From an uncultured Collinsella sp. (GTDB taxonomy: Bacteria > Actinomycetota > Coriobacteriia > Coriobacteriales > Coriobacteriaceae): a stretch of DNA of 13,692 nucleotides. The notes under the pieces are model-generated. The model saw only the letters and a list, made by a program, of their open reading frames with translations, was not told the origin of the DNA and did no database searches. Shown here piece by piece: positions 6,955 to 13,212 of this stretch (positions are counted from its first letter, which is position 1; the number at the start of each line of letters is the position of its first letter). The DNA lies in NCBI GenBank assembly GCA_900550205.1, contig URRJ01000044.1, positions 1 through 13,692 of the forward strand. The letters run 5' to 3'. The translations under genes and the position numbers were made by a program.

Positions 6955-6995
6955 AGAAAACAAAAGCCGCGCGCTCTTTCGAGCACGCGGCTTTT
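6955..6995 (-). terminator. Terminator of the PTS operon
   Basis: AAAAGCCGCG (6962-6971) pairs with CGCGGCTTTT (6986-6995); after a C-A mismatch GCTC pairs with GAGC around a TTTC loop. On the minus strand the stem runs into TTTTGTTTTCTTAA. The A/T-rich arms make it usable on both strands. It separates the IID gene from gntR. Confidence 0.88.
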
Positions 6996-7007
6996 AACAT
7001 ACACATG

Positions 7008-7054
7008 GCTTAAGGGGTCGGGGTGTGAGCCGCGTAGGGACACACCCCTCAAGC
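7008..7054. repeat. GC-rich imperfect inverted repeat just after the IID gene
   Basis: GGGGTGTG (7020-7027) pairs with CACACCCC (7041-7048). A competing stem joins GCTTAAGGGG (7008-7017) to CCCCTCAAGC (7045-7054) with one mismatch. There is no U-tract. It lies between the IID stop and the true terminator, so it may protect the 3' end of the PTS mRNA or act as a pause hairpin. Confidence 0.5.
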
Positions 7055-7061
7055 TAGAGCC

Positions 7062-8144
7062 TTACCAGATGCTCGGCCAGAGACCAAGCGGGCCAGCGCC
7101 CAGGATGCCAAGGACGAAGAGCAGGAGAATGCCCTTGGTCGGGGTCCAGCTGTGCTTAGCGAACATGTAGTAAAGCAGCAGCGTAAGCATAAGCGGGACG
7201 AGCTTCGGGACGATGGTGTTGAGGGTGTCGGCAACAGAGAAGTTGACCGGATCCTCGGTAACGGTGCCGTAGGTCACGGACTCCATGCCGTTACCCAGAT
7301 CGGTGACGCCGCACTCGACAGCGTTGCCGTCGGCATCGGAAGCGGTAAGGGCGTTGCCGTCCTTATCGGTCATGGCGATGGTACCGGCCTCAGCGGTCTC
7401 GGTATCGATGCCCTCCATACCGGTGAAGTTCTCGGCCTCCTTCTCGGAGACGATCACGGTAGTAGCGGAGAGACCACGGGTGGTGCCGTTGGGGATCTGG
7501 AGGTTGATCTGGGTGCCACCCATGGTGACGACCAGGCAACCGACGACGAAGACGCCCATGATGGAAGCGGCACGCGTGAAGGCCTGCATGTTGGCGGTCA
7601 GAGCGTCAATAGCGCTGGTGCCAAGCTTGTAGGACCAGTTCATGAGCCAGAAGCGCAGAGCGAACTGGACGACGTTGAAGATCACCAGGAAGATGATCGG
7701 TGCAGCGGCGTTGCCGTTGATGGCCATGTTGGAGGTGATGCCGGCCGTGATAGGCACGAGCGTCAGCCAGAACAGGGCGTCACCGATACCACCGAGCGGG
7801 CCCATTGCGGCGACGCGGACGGCGCGGATCGTGGGGATGTCAACCTTGTTCTGCTCGAGCGAAAGCACGATGCCCATAACAAAGGTGACAAGGAACGGGT
7901 GGGTGTTGAAGAACTCCAGGTTGTGGCTCATGGAAGCCGCGAGGTCGTTCTTGTTGGTGTGGATCTTCTCCAGACCGGGGATGATGGAGTAGAGCCAGCC
8001 AGCGGCCTGCATGCGCTCGTAGTTGAACGATGCCTGCAGGAAGCAGGAGCGCCAAGCCATCTTGTTGAGGGTCTTCTGGTCGAGCTGCGGAGCAGGAGTG
8101 AGATCCTCGTAGTGCTCCGGGATCACATACTCATTAGATGCCAT
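7062..8144 (-). CDS. PTS mannose-family IID subunit with an unusual acidic insert
   Basis: This is the IID membrane component of a mannose/N-acetylgalactosamine-type permease. The start at 8144 is set by GGAGGTGA on the minus strand and gives MASNEYVIPE; it overlaps the end of IIC by 11 bases. Typical IID blocks are MAWRSCFLQASFNYERMQ (29-46), SHNLEFFNTHPF (73-84) and MGPLGGIGDALFW (114-126), followed by hydrophobic helices at about 147-168 and 193-208 and a C-terminal pair at about 313-328 and 338-355. At 360 residues it exceeds the usual 270-305. The excess is a soluble stretch at about 212-305, rich in D, E, T, G and A, with DKDGNALTASDADGNAVE (260-277). This may be a loop outside the cell or an added domain. 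Confidence 0.92.
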   Translation of the reverse strand: MASNEYVIPEHYEDLTPAPQLDQKTLNKMAWRSCFLQASFNYERMQAAGWLYSIIPGLEKIHTNKNDLAASMSHNLEFFNTHPFLVTFVMGIVLSLEQNKVDIPTIRAVRVAAMGPLGGIGDALFWLTLVPITAGITSNMAINGNAAAPIIFLVIFNVVQFALRFWLMNWSYKLGTSAIDALTANMQAFTRAASIMGVFVVGCLVVTMGGTQINLQIPNGTTRGLSATTVIVSEKEAENFTGMEGIDTETAEAGTIAMTDKDGNALTASDADGNAVECGVTDLGNGMESVTYGTVTEDPVNFSVADTLNTIVPKLVPLMLTLLLYYMFAKHSWTPTKGILLLFVLGILGAGPLGLWPSIW

Positions 8145-8934
8145 CTTCGAAGTCACCTCCGTCAGAAACAGCTGCACCCTTCAGCTCGGTCTGCTGCTGG
8201 AAGTCCCAGAAAGCGATGCCGAAGCCGATGAGAGCGAGGATGAGCAGAGCAGGGGTTGCCAGCGAATCGTTGGCAACGGTGATGAGCGCGAGGCCAAAGC
8301 CCATGAGGAAGAAGCCCCACATATCACGGTTCATCATAACCTTGAGCAGGACGGCGAAGCCGACGAAGCGCATCATGCCGCCTGCAGCGGACAGACCGGT
8401 CTGCAGCCAAGTCGGGATGGCGGAAGCGATGGTCTGACCAATGGTAGCGCCAGCGATGAAGAACAGGGTGACGACGACAGCGAAGATCAGGCCGAGCAGA
8501 GCCATGGCGAAGTAGTTCAGGCGCTCGATGCCCTTGGTGTCCGCGTTGTGAGCCATGTTATCGGCCGTGGACATAAGCGGGGACATAAGCGTGAAGACCA
8601 GGGTAACGCCGAGCTGGCCAAGCAGAGCGAACGGAATGGCGAGACCGACTGCCGCGTTGGGCTCGAGGCCCGTGGCGATAGCGAGAATGGCTGCCATGAT
8701 GCCGCCGATGACGGCGTTAGGCGGCTGAGCGCCTCCGATCGGCATGTTGCCGATCGTCATGAGCTGATAGGTACCACCCACGAGAAGACCGGTGTTGAGG
8801 TCGCCAAGGATAAGACCGATGACGGCGCCGGTGACGATGGGCTGATAGAGAGACTCGAGGAAGTCAAACTGGTCGATTGCCGCGATGAACGTGACGACGA
8901 AGACCAGAGCGATCTGGATGGTCGAGTATTCCAT
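8134..8934 (-). CDS. PTS mannose-family IIC subunit
   Basis: The 266-residue hydrophobic protein is the sugar-translocating IIC channel subunit of a mannose-family permease. It has many membrane helices and family blocks such as AAIDQFDFLESLYQP (18-32), GLLVGGTYQLMTIGNMPIGG (49-68) and PPNAVIGG (71-78). AAAGGAGG precedes the ATG. The C-terminus is acidic, ending DGGDFEDGI, and its stop overlaps the start of IID. It lies 90 bases after IIB, the largest gap inside the operon. The sugar specificity cannot be read from IIC alone; the locus argues for N-acetylgalactosamine or galactosamine. Confidence 0.93.
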   Translation of the reverse strand: MEYSTIQIALVFVVTFIAAIDQFDFLESLYQPIVTGAVIGLILGDLNTGLLVGGTYQLMTIGNMPIGGAQPPNAVIGGIMAAILAIATGLEPNAAVGLAIPFALLGQLGVTLVFTLMSPLMSTADNMAHNADTKGIERLNYFAMALLGLIFAVVVTLFFIAGATIGQTIASAIPTWLQTGLSAAGGMMRFVGFAVLLKVMMNRDMWGFFLMGFGLALITVANDSLATPALLILALIGFGIAFWDFQQQTELKGAAVSDGGDFEDGI

Positions 8935-8987
8935 CTTGCTCCTCCTTTCAAAATGTATGTACGCACTTTGGATTTCACGTACAGAAC

Positions 8988-9007
8988 GTCAGGGTTTCAC
9001 TCCTGAC
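8988..9007. repeat. Small hairpin between the IIB and IIC genes
   Basis: GTCAGG (8988-8993) pairs with CCTGAC (9002-9007) across 8 bases. It lies in the 90-base gap after the IIB stop codon, with no U-tract, so it is not a terminator. A processing or stability role is possible but unsupported. Confidence 0.4.
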
Positions 9008-9024
9008 AACGTGGATCACGAGGA

Positions 9025-9507
9025 TTACGAGAAGAGCTTGCTCGTGTCCTCAACAGGCGTGCTCGGAACGCGCCTGATCTCCAACTCCACCCCCAATTCC
9101 TGCAGCTCTTTAAACGCAGCGACATCCTCGTCGTTAACTGCGACGGAGGTGGCGACTTGGCGCTTTCCTTCCGACATGTGCATGTTGCCGATGTTTACCT
9201 TCTTTATAGGCACACCGCCCTTGACGAGCGTAAGCACGTCTTCCGGTGTTTCGGCCACGATGAAGATCTTCTGGCGCGGGCTCGCCTTGCCAATGACGTC
9301 GATGGTCTTCTGCAGAGAGAAGAAACGCGTAGCGACGCCGGCGGGAGCGGCCATCTTCATGAGGTTCTGGCGCATGGTGTTGGACGCCACGTCGTCGTTG
9401 GCGACGAGGATGAGGTTGGAGCCCAGGGTGGAGTTCCACTGGGTGGCAACCTGACCATGAACCAGTCGGTTATCGATGCGGGTAAGAAGAATGTTGGGTT
9501 CTGCCAT
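9025..9507 (-). CDS. PTS mannose-family IIB subunit (N-acetylgalactosamine-like)
   Basis: This 160-residue cytoplasmic phosphotransfer protein takes phosphate from IIA and gives it to the incoming sugar. The active-site block RIDNRLVHGQV (10-20) contains H17, the phosphorylated histidine of the family. The segment NIGNMHMSEGK (106-116) resembles that of AgaB/AgaV-type IIB proteins, which supports an amino-sugar permease. AAAGGA lies upstream of the ATG. It follows yajC by 36 bases. Confidence 0.94.
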   Translation of the reverse strand: MAEPNILLTRIDNRLVHGQVATQWNSTLGSNLILVANDDVASNTMRQNLMKMAAPAGVATRFFSLQKTIDVIGKASPRQKIFIVAETPEDVLTLVKGGVPIKKVNIGNMHMSEGKRQVATSVAVNDEDVAAFKELQELGVELEIRRVPSTPVEDTSKLFS

Positions 9508-9543
9508 GTTGATCAGCTTCCTTTCGTTATTTGCTGACGACAG

Positions 9544-9825
9544 TTACTTGATCTCCTGAATCGCGTAACGCGAAACATCTACGACGGCTCCGGATCGGAC
9601 TTTGATCTGGACCTTCTCGCCTTCGATGCCTTTGACGGTTCCGTAGATACCGCCGGCGAAAAGAACCTCTTGACCCGGCTTGAGCTCGGTGTGCAGCTCC
9701 TTGAAGTACTTCTGCTTCTTCTTCATGTTGATTTGCGACCAGATGGTGTAAATCAAGCCCATGATGACAAGCAGGCCTAAAAGGGCGACCGAGGAGCTCA
9801 GGACGTTGGCTCCGAAATCGGCCAT
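9544..9825 (-). CDS. yajC: YajC-family protein encoded inside the PTS operon
   Basis: The 93-residue protein has one N-terminal membrane helix (about 13-30), a basic stretch MKKKQKYFKEL (34-44) and a small beta-rich cytoplasmic domain with PGQEVLFAGGIYGTVKGI (50-67). This is the pattern of the YajC subunit of the preprotein translocase. Its ATG shares a base with the TAA stop of IIA (TAATG), so translation is likely coupled. No secD/secF or tgt lies nearby, unlike the usual yajC setting. It may be a second, PTS-dedicated YajC helping insertion or stability of IIC/IID; that role is inference. Confidence 0.88.
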   Translation of the reverse strand: MADFGANVLSSSVALLGLLVIMGLIYTIWSQINMKKKQKYFKELHTELKPGQEVLFAGGIYGTVKGIEGEKVQIKVRSGAVVDVSRYAIQEIK

Positions 9826-10268
9826 TAGATGCCGTCCTCGTCGCCGAAGATATCCTCTTCGTCGGAGCCGGCAACGGATGCGACCGTCTGGGCGGTGATG
9901 CCCGTCTGGCCAACGGTCACGGCCTGCTCGCCAAGCTCGGCGAGCGTGGCGTTGCCGCGGAGGAACAGAAGCTCAATAACCATGGGAAGGTTGGTGCCGG
10001 TCAGAACCTCGACGTTGTCGACATCCTGGGCAATCATCATCGCCTGGTTGAACGGGGTGCCACCAAGCAGGTCGGTAAAGACGAGCACGCCATCGCACTC
10101 CTCGCGCATGGCGGTAATAGCGGCGCGGAGATCCTCACCGTAGGATGCGGCCTGGTCGCCCTCAAAAGGAACGACGGTAAAAGCAGGCTGGTCGCCAGCA
10201 ACCATCGCGATAGCGCTTGCAAGGCCGGGTGCGAACTGTCCATGACCGGTAAGAATAAAGCCAACCAT
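9825..10268 (-). CDS. PTS mannose-family IIA subunit
   Basis: The 147-residue cytoplasmic protein accepts phosphate from HPr. The opening MVGFILTGHGQFAPGL carries H9, the expected phosphorylation site, and FTDLLGGTPFN (64-74) is the second family hallmark. It extends past the usual domain with an acidic tail, GSDEEDIFGDEDGI. GGAAGGGAAA lies upstream of the ATG. It is the first gene of the operon, about 140 bases downstream of a predicted transcription start, and its stop overlaps the yajC start. Confidence 0.94.
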   Translation of the reverse strand: MVGFILTGHGQFAPGLASAIAMVAGDQPAFTVVPFEGDQAASYGEDLRAAITAMREECDGVLVFTDLLGGTPFNQAMMIAQDVDNVEVLTGTNLPMVIELLFLRGNATLAELGEQAVTVGQTGITAQTVASVAGSDEEDIFGDEDGI

Positions 10269-10384
10269 TCAAATTTCCCTTCCGAAGGTGTGTACAATCT
10301 GAGTCCGATGATTTTCGGAAGCCAGCGGGCGCTCGCCCTTAAAGCTTCTTGGAAAGCGTTCTTTGAAGACCAGTGGTTTCTAAA

Positions 10385-10397
10385 CTGGTAGTAACCA
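10385..10397. promoter_or_regulatory. GntR/DasR-type operator of the PTS operon
   Basis: CTGGTAGTAACCA repeats exactly the core of the agaS operator and has the TGGT-N4-ACCA form. It lies just downstream of the predicted transcription start (about +11 to +23), where a bound repressor would block elongation or initiation. A further half-site, ACCAGT at 10370-10375, faces it as an inverted repeat with ACTGGT at 10384-10389. Confidence 0.78.
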
Positions 10398-10414
10398 CGT
10401 GACGTGTTGTTGTC

Positions 10415-10420
10415 ACTATA
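10415..10420 (-). promoter_or_regulatory. Extended -10 box of the PTS operon promoter
   Basis: The minus strand reads TGATATAGT, an extended -10 element (TG-N-TATAGT), about 150 bases before the IIA start codon. The -35 region 17 bases upstream is weak, as is usual for extended -10 promoters. The start point would be near 10408, leaving a leader of roughly 140 bases. Confidence 0.5.
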
Positions 10421-10490
10421 TCACCCCAGAAGAGGTCGCTTTCCTTGATTCATACGGTAAAACGTTTTTGCACCGCTCACGGTGATAAAT

Positions 10491-10507
10491 CGACCGTTTA
10501 CCGGTCG
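10491..10507. repeat. Inverted repeat CGACCG-N5-CGGTCG
   Basis: A perfect 6-bp dyad, CGACCGTTTACCGGTCG. It shares CGACCGTT(T/C)ACCGGT with the sequence at 10709-10723, so the same factor could bind both. Located about 75 bases upstream of the predicted -10 box. Confidence 0.6.
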
Positions 10508-10523
10508 TTAACACTTCTACCTG

Positions 10524-10545
10524 CGGTTTTGAAACCGTTTCGAAA
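10524..10545. repeat. Overlapping palindromes with a cre-like sequence
   Basis: Three dyads overlap: CGGTTTTGAAACCG (10524-10537), GAAACCGTTTC (10531-10541) and TTTCGAAA (10538-10545). The stretch TTGAAACCGTTTCGA (10529-10543) fits the LacI/CcpA-type cre consensus except for one position. This suggests catabolite control or a LacI-family regulator; it is not proof. Confidence 0.5.
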
Positions 10546-10664
10546 TGTTTTGGCAAAAGATCGGATCTTTTCCTGTGTCTAAACAACGCAGGGCGGCTAA
10601 AAATAGCGTGAAGAAAAATTGCAGGTCATTGTGAAGATATGTGAATTGGTCTTTTTGACTTAAT

Positions 10665-10680
10665 ACCAGTTAGAACCAGT
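10665..10680. promoter_or_regulatory. Degenerate GntR-type site (direct half-site repeat)
   Basis: On the minus strand the sequence is ACTGGTTCTAACTGGT: a perfect left half ACTGGT, four bases, and a second ACTGGT as a direct repeat where an inverted ACCAGT would be expected. The spacing equals that of the two better sites. It lies about 245 bases upstream of the promoter and could be an auxiliary site, or chance. Confidence 0.4.
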
Positions 10681-10691
10681 TTTGAGATTAT

Positions 10692-10721
10692 CGGTGAACG
10701 GTAGTTTTCGACCGTTCACCG
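10692..10721. repeat. 11-bp perfect inverted repeat with 8-base loop
   Basis: CGGTGAACGGT (10692-10702) is complementary to ACCGTTCACCG (10711-10721). No U-tract follows on either strand, so it is not a normal terminator. The right arm repeats the CGACCGTTYACCGGT motif also found at 10491. Confidence 0.65.
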
Positions 10722-10820
10722 GTTACTTGCAATCGTTTGCAGTTGTTTTCCCAGATGAATTAGGGAAGCGCGATGGAGCGCTTGCGCGGGCGCGAGGCCT
10801 ACTCCAGTGGTTTCGGCAGC

Positions 10821-10857
10821 AAAAAGCCCGCTAGAACGTTGTCCGTTCTAGCGGGCT
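10821..10857 (-). terminator. Terminator of the SurA-like gene
   Basis: AGCCCGCTAGAACG (10825-10838) pairs perfectly over 14 bp with 10844-10857, with a 5-base loop. On the minus strand it is followed by TTTTTGCTGCC. It lies 42 bases past the stop at 10900. Confidence 0.9.
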
Positions 10858-10899
10858 AAATCAGGCAGATCGGCTAGCGCACAGTAGTGCAGGCAAACC

Positions 10900-11994
10900 T
10901 TACGCAAACAGGCCGTAGATGCTGATGTTGGCTTTGGCGTAGAGGCCGTTAGCATACTCGGTCCACTTGGAGCTGGCGCTCGAAGCCTGCGAAGAGTACT
11001 GCTGGTAGGCGGTGTAATAGGCGGTCATGGCCTGCTTGTAGGTAGCGCTATCAGCCGTAAAGGCATCGTCAGCGAAGGCCTTAGCGTAGGTGCTATCGGC
11101 GTCCTTCCAGGTGCCCTTTTCGCTATCCCACTCGTCGCCGGCAAGTTTGATGATGTAATCGGCGTAGTCCTTGCTCGCGGTCTCCTCGTTGCCGTCAGCA
11201 GGCTCGGTCGGGGCGGTCGGCATGCTTGCGGAGCTATCGCCCACCTTCTTCTTGTAGAGCTTCTGCAGCGTCGCGGACTGACGGACGATCTGCTTGGCCT
11301 GGTCCTTGGACACGCCATACTGCGTGGCCATGGTCTTGTAGTCCGAAGTGCCGATGGAATCCTCGGCGTACTTCTTCATCTCCTTAGAAGAGACGGTGAT
11401 GCCCTCGTCCTCGGCAGCGTCGAGCAGGATCTTGTTGCGCACGTAGGACAGGATGACGTCGGCAGAGGGAGCGGTGTAGTTGCCATCGCCATCCTTGACG
11501 GTGTCGAGGCTGTACTGGCTCTCAATGGCCTCGCGCGCGGTGATGTCGCTCTTCTTGCCGTTGTAGCTGTAGCTTGCCACGGTCGAATCGAGCTGGTCCT
11601 CGGTGAGGGTCGCCGAGCCGACGCCCTTGCCGCCAAAACCACCGTTGCCGATAAAGAAGCCGACCACAGCAGCAATCACGACTGCAACCACGAAGGCGGC
11701 AATCATCGTCTTCTTGTGCTTGGATGCGCGGTCGTCTTCGTCGGAACCCAGGATATCGTCGTCCTCGTCCTGCTCCTCGGGCATGAGGTTCTCGTCGGCG
11801 GCGTCCGCGGCGATCTTTGCCTCCAGGCGAGCGTCCTCCTCCTCGGCCGTCGTACCGGCGGCAATATGTTCGGCAGACGTACCGGCGACCAGATCGATCT
11901 TCTCCTCCTCATCACCATCGGGGCCTTCGCCGCGCTCGATGATCTGGATGCCGTCGATCTCGTCCTTCTCGTCCTTCTTTTGAATCAGACCCAT
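10900..11994 (-). CDS. Membrane-anchored SurA-like protein with acidic cytoplasmic N-terminus
   Basis: The 364-residue protein has a highly acidic, low-complexity N-terminal region (about 9-90, with DEEEKIDL and PEEQDEDDDILGSDEDD). A basic KHKK comes next, then one membrane helix (about 97-115), then a GNGGFGGKG linker. The outer part, from about 128, is helical and charged; it contains ITAREAIESQYSLD, then SYVRNKILLDAAEDEGITVS and KEMKKYAEDSIG, which resemble the N-terminal chaperone domain of SurA/PrsA-type foldases. I see no parvulin isomerase domain. Positive charge before the helix implies the acidic part stays in the cytoplasm. AAGGAG precedes the ATG. Likely an envelope folding factor; the assignment rests on general resemblance. 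Confidence 0.7.
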   Translation of the reverse strand: MGLIQKKDEKDEIDGIQIIERGEGPDGDEEEKIDLVAGTSAEHIAAGTTAEEEDARLEAKIAADAADENLMPEEQDEDDDILGSDEDDRASKHKKTMIAAFVVAVVIAAVVGFFIGNGGFGGKGVGSATLTEDQLDSTVASYSYNGKKSDITAREAIESQYSLDTVKDGDGNYTAPSADVILSYVRNKILLDAAEDEGITVSSKEMKKYAEDSIGTSDYKTMATQYGVSKDQAKQIVRQSATLQKLYKKKVGDSSASMPTAPTEPADGNEETASKDYADYIIKLAGDEWDSEKGTWKDADSTYAKAFADDAFTADSATYKQAMTAYYTAYQQYSSQASSASSKWTEYANGLYAKANISIYGLFA

Positions 11995-12032
11995 ATCAGT
12001 TACTCCTTGTTAGGAAACATAGTCCGCAATAG

Positions 12033-12061
12033 AATACGCCCGACAAAGCGCCGGGCGTATT
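12033..12061 (-). terminator. Hairpin after the isocitrate dehydrogenase gene
   Basis: AATACGCCCG (12033-12042) pairs perfectly over 10 bp with CGGGCGTATT (12052-12061). The U-tract on the minus strand is poor (TATTCTATTG). A second, weaker dyad, GCAAAC (12078-12083) with GTTTGC (12103-12108), lies between it and the stop codon. Termination is probable but may be incomplete, letting some transcription reach the SurA-like gene; a TATAAC box at 12076-12071 could also serve that gene. Confidence 0.55.
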
Positions 12062-12120
12062 GATTCTCAGGTTATACGCAAACACTTAAGTACTATTTAG
12101 GCGTTTGCAGTCTGCATGCC

Positions 12121-13206
12121 TTAGGCCAGGTGCGCGATAACGGCATCGGCAAAGGCCTGCGTGCCCACAGCGCCCTCAACGGAGCCGGTCTGGGCACGAC
12201 GAACGTCGCCGGTAACCTGCTCACCCTCGTCGAGCGTGGCAGAAACGGCGGCGCGAATGCGATTGGCCGCGTCGTTCTCGCCCAGGTGATCGAGCATCAT
12301 AGCCGCGGACAGAATCTCGGCCGTGGGGTTAGCGATATCCTGGCCAGCGATATCGGGCGCGGAGCCGTGCGTCGCCTCGAAGATGGCGCAGTCGGCACCG
12401 ATGTTGGAACCCGGAGCCATACCCAGTCCACCTACCAGACCGGCGCACAGGTCGCTCACAATGTCACCGTACAGGTTGGGCAGCACCAGGACATCGAAGT
12501 CGTTGGGGTTCTGGACCAGGCCCATGCAGGTGGCGTCGACAATCTTGTCGTTGAACTCGATATCGGGATAGTTAGCGGCCACCTCGCGCGCCACGCGCAG
12601 GAACAGGCCGTCGGTCGCCTTCATGATGTTGGCCTTGTGCACGGCCGTCACCTTTTTGCGGCCGCAGCGGCGGGCGTACTCAAAGGCGTACTCCACAATG
12701 CGGCGGCTCTTGGCGATAGAGATCGGCTTGATCGAGATCGCGGAATCGGCGGCGAAGGTCTTTTGGCCCGAACGCTCGACGAGCTGCGAGAGCTCCTCGA
12801 CCTCGGCAGCGCCCTCATCGAACTCAATGCCGGCGTAGAGGTCCTCGGTGTTCTCGCGCACGATAACCAGGTCGACATCGCGGAAACGCGAGCCGTCGCC
12901 CGGCTGCGACAGGCAAGGACGCACGCAGGCGTACAGGTCGAAATGCTTGCGCAGGGCCACGTTGACGCTGCGGAAGCCCGTGCCGACCGGTGTGGTGATG
13001 GGGCCCTTGATGGCAACCTTGGTCTCGGCGACCGCATCGAGCACATGTTGGGGCAGCGGCGTGCCAAACTCGTCCATGACGCCGGCACCGGCCTCCTGGA
13101 CATTCCAATTGATCTGGACACCGGTGGCCTCGACCACGCGGCGCATGGCCTGCGTAATCTCGGGACCGATACCGTCACCGGGAATCAGGACTACATCGTG
13201 CGCCAT
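12121..13206 (-). CDS. icd: NAD-type isocitrate dehydrogenase
   Basis: The 361-residue protein belongs to the isocitrate/isopropylmalate dehydrogenase family and oxidises isocitrate to 2-oxoglutarate. RENTEDLYAGIEF (117-129) marks it as the isocitrate type, since isopropylmalate enzymes have a glycine-rich TGGIYF-like block there. Other expected elements are IPGDGIGPE (8-16), GFRSVNVALRK (77-87) with S80, N82 and R86 for substrate, R96, Y124, the catalytic K191 in HKANIMK, metal ligands D224, D248 and D252 (NLYGDIVSD), and HGSAPDIAGQDIANPTA (280-296). Its length fits short NAD-linked enzymes better than the roughly 415-residue E. coli NADP enzyme; cofactor choice is inferred. GAGGAG precedes the ATG, and the upstream gene ends only 6 bases away, so the two are probably co-transcribed. 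Confidence 0.9.
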   Translation of the reverse strand: MAHDVVLIPGDGIGPEITQAMRRVVEATGVQINWNVQEAGAGVMDEFGTPLPQHVLDAVAETKVAIKGPITTPVGTGFRSVNVALRKHFDLYACVRPCLSQPGDGSRFRDVDLVIVRENTEDLYAGIEFDEGAAEVEELSQLVERSGQKTFAADSAISIKPISIAKSRRIVEYAFEYARRCGRKKVTAVHKANIMKATDGLFLRVAREVAANYPDIEFNDKIVDATCMGLVQNPNDFDVLVLPNLYGDIVSDLCAGLVGGLGMAPGSNIGADCAIFEATHGSAPDIAGQDIANPTAEILSAAMMLDHLGENDAANRIRAAVSATLDEGEQVTGDVRRAQTGSVEGAVGTQAFADAVIAHLA

Positions 13207-13212
13207 AATCTG

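Larger units (their letters stand above)
10269..10820. other. Long AT-rich regulatory region upstream of the PTS operon
   Basis: This stretch holds no credible gene. It is visibly richer in A and T than the coding DNA around it. It contains an extended -10 promoter, one full and one degenerate GntR-type operator, two copies of CGACCGTTYACCGGT inside inverted repeats, overlapping palindromes with a cre-like match, and AAAACGTTTT at 10459-10468. The density of dyads suggests more than one regulator. Confidence 0.7.

Noticed and set aside
7152..8231. 359-residue plus-strand open frame opposite IID
   Set aside because: Histidine-, glycine- and aspartate-rich antisense shadow of a clear PTS gene.
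9513..9537. TCAGC/GCTGA hairpin enclosing the IIB ribosome site
   Set aside because: Only 5 bp with a long loop; too weak to claim translational control.
10773..10859. 28-codon plus-strand ORF beginning MERLRGRE
   Set aside because: It runs through both arms of a strong terminator hairpin, and its last codons are simply the stem sequence.
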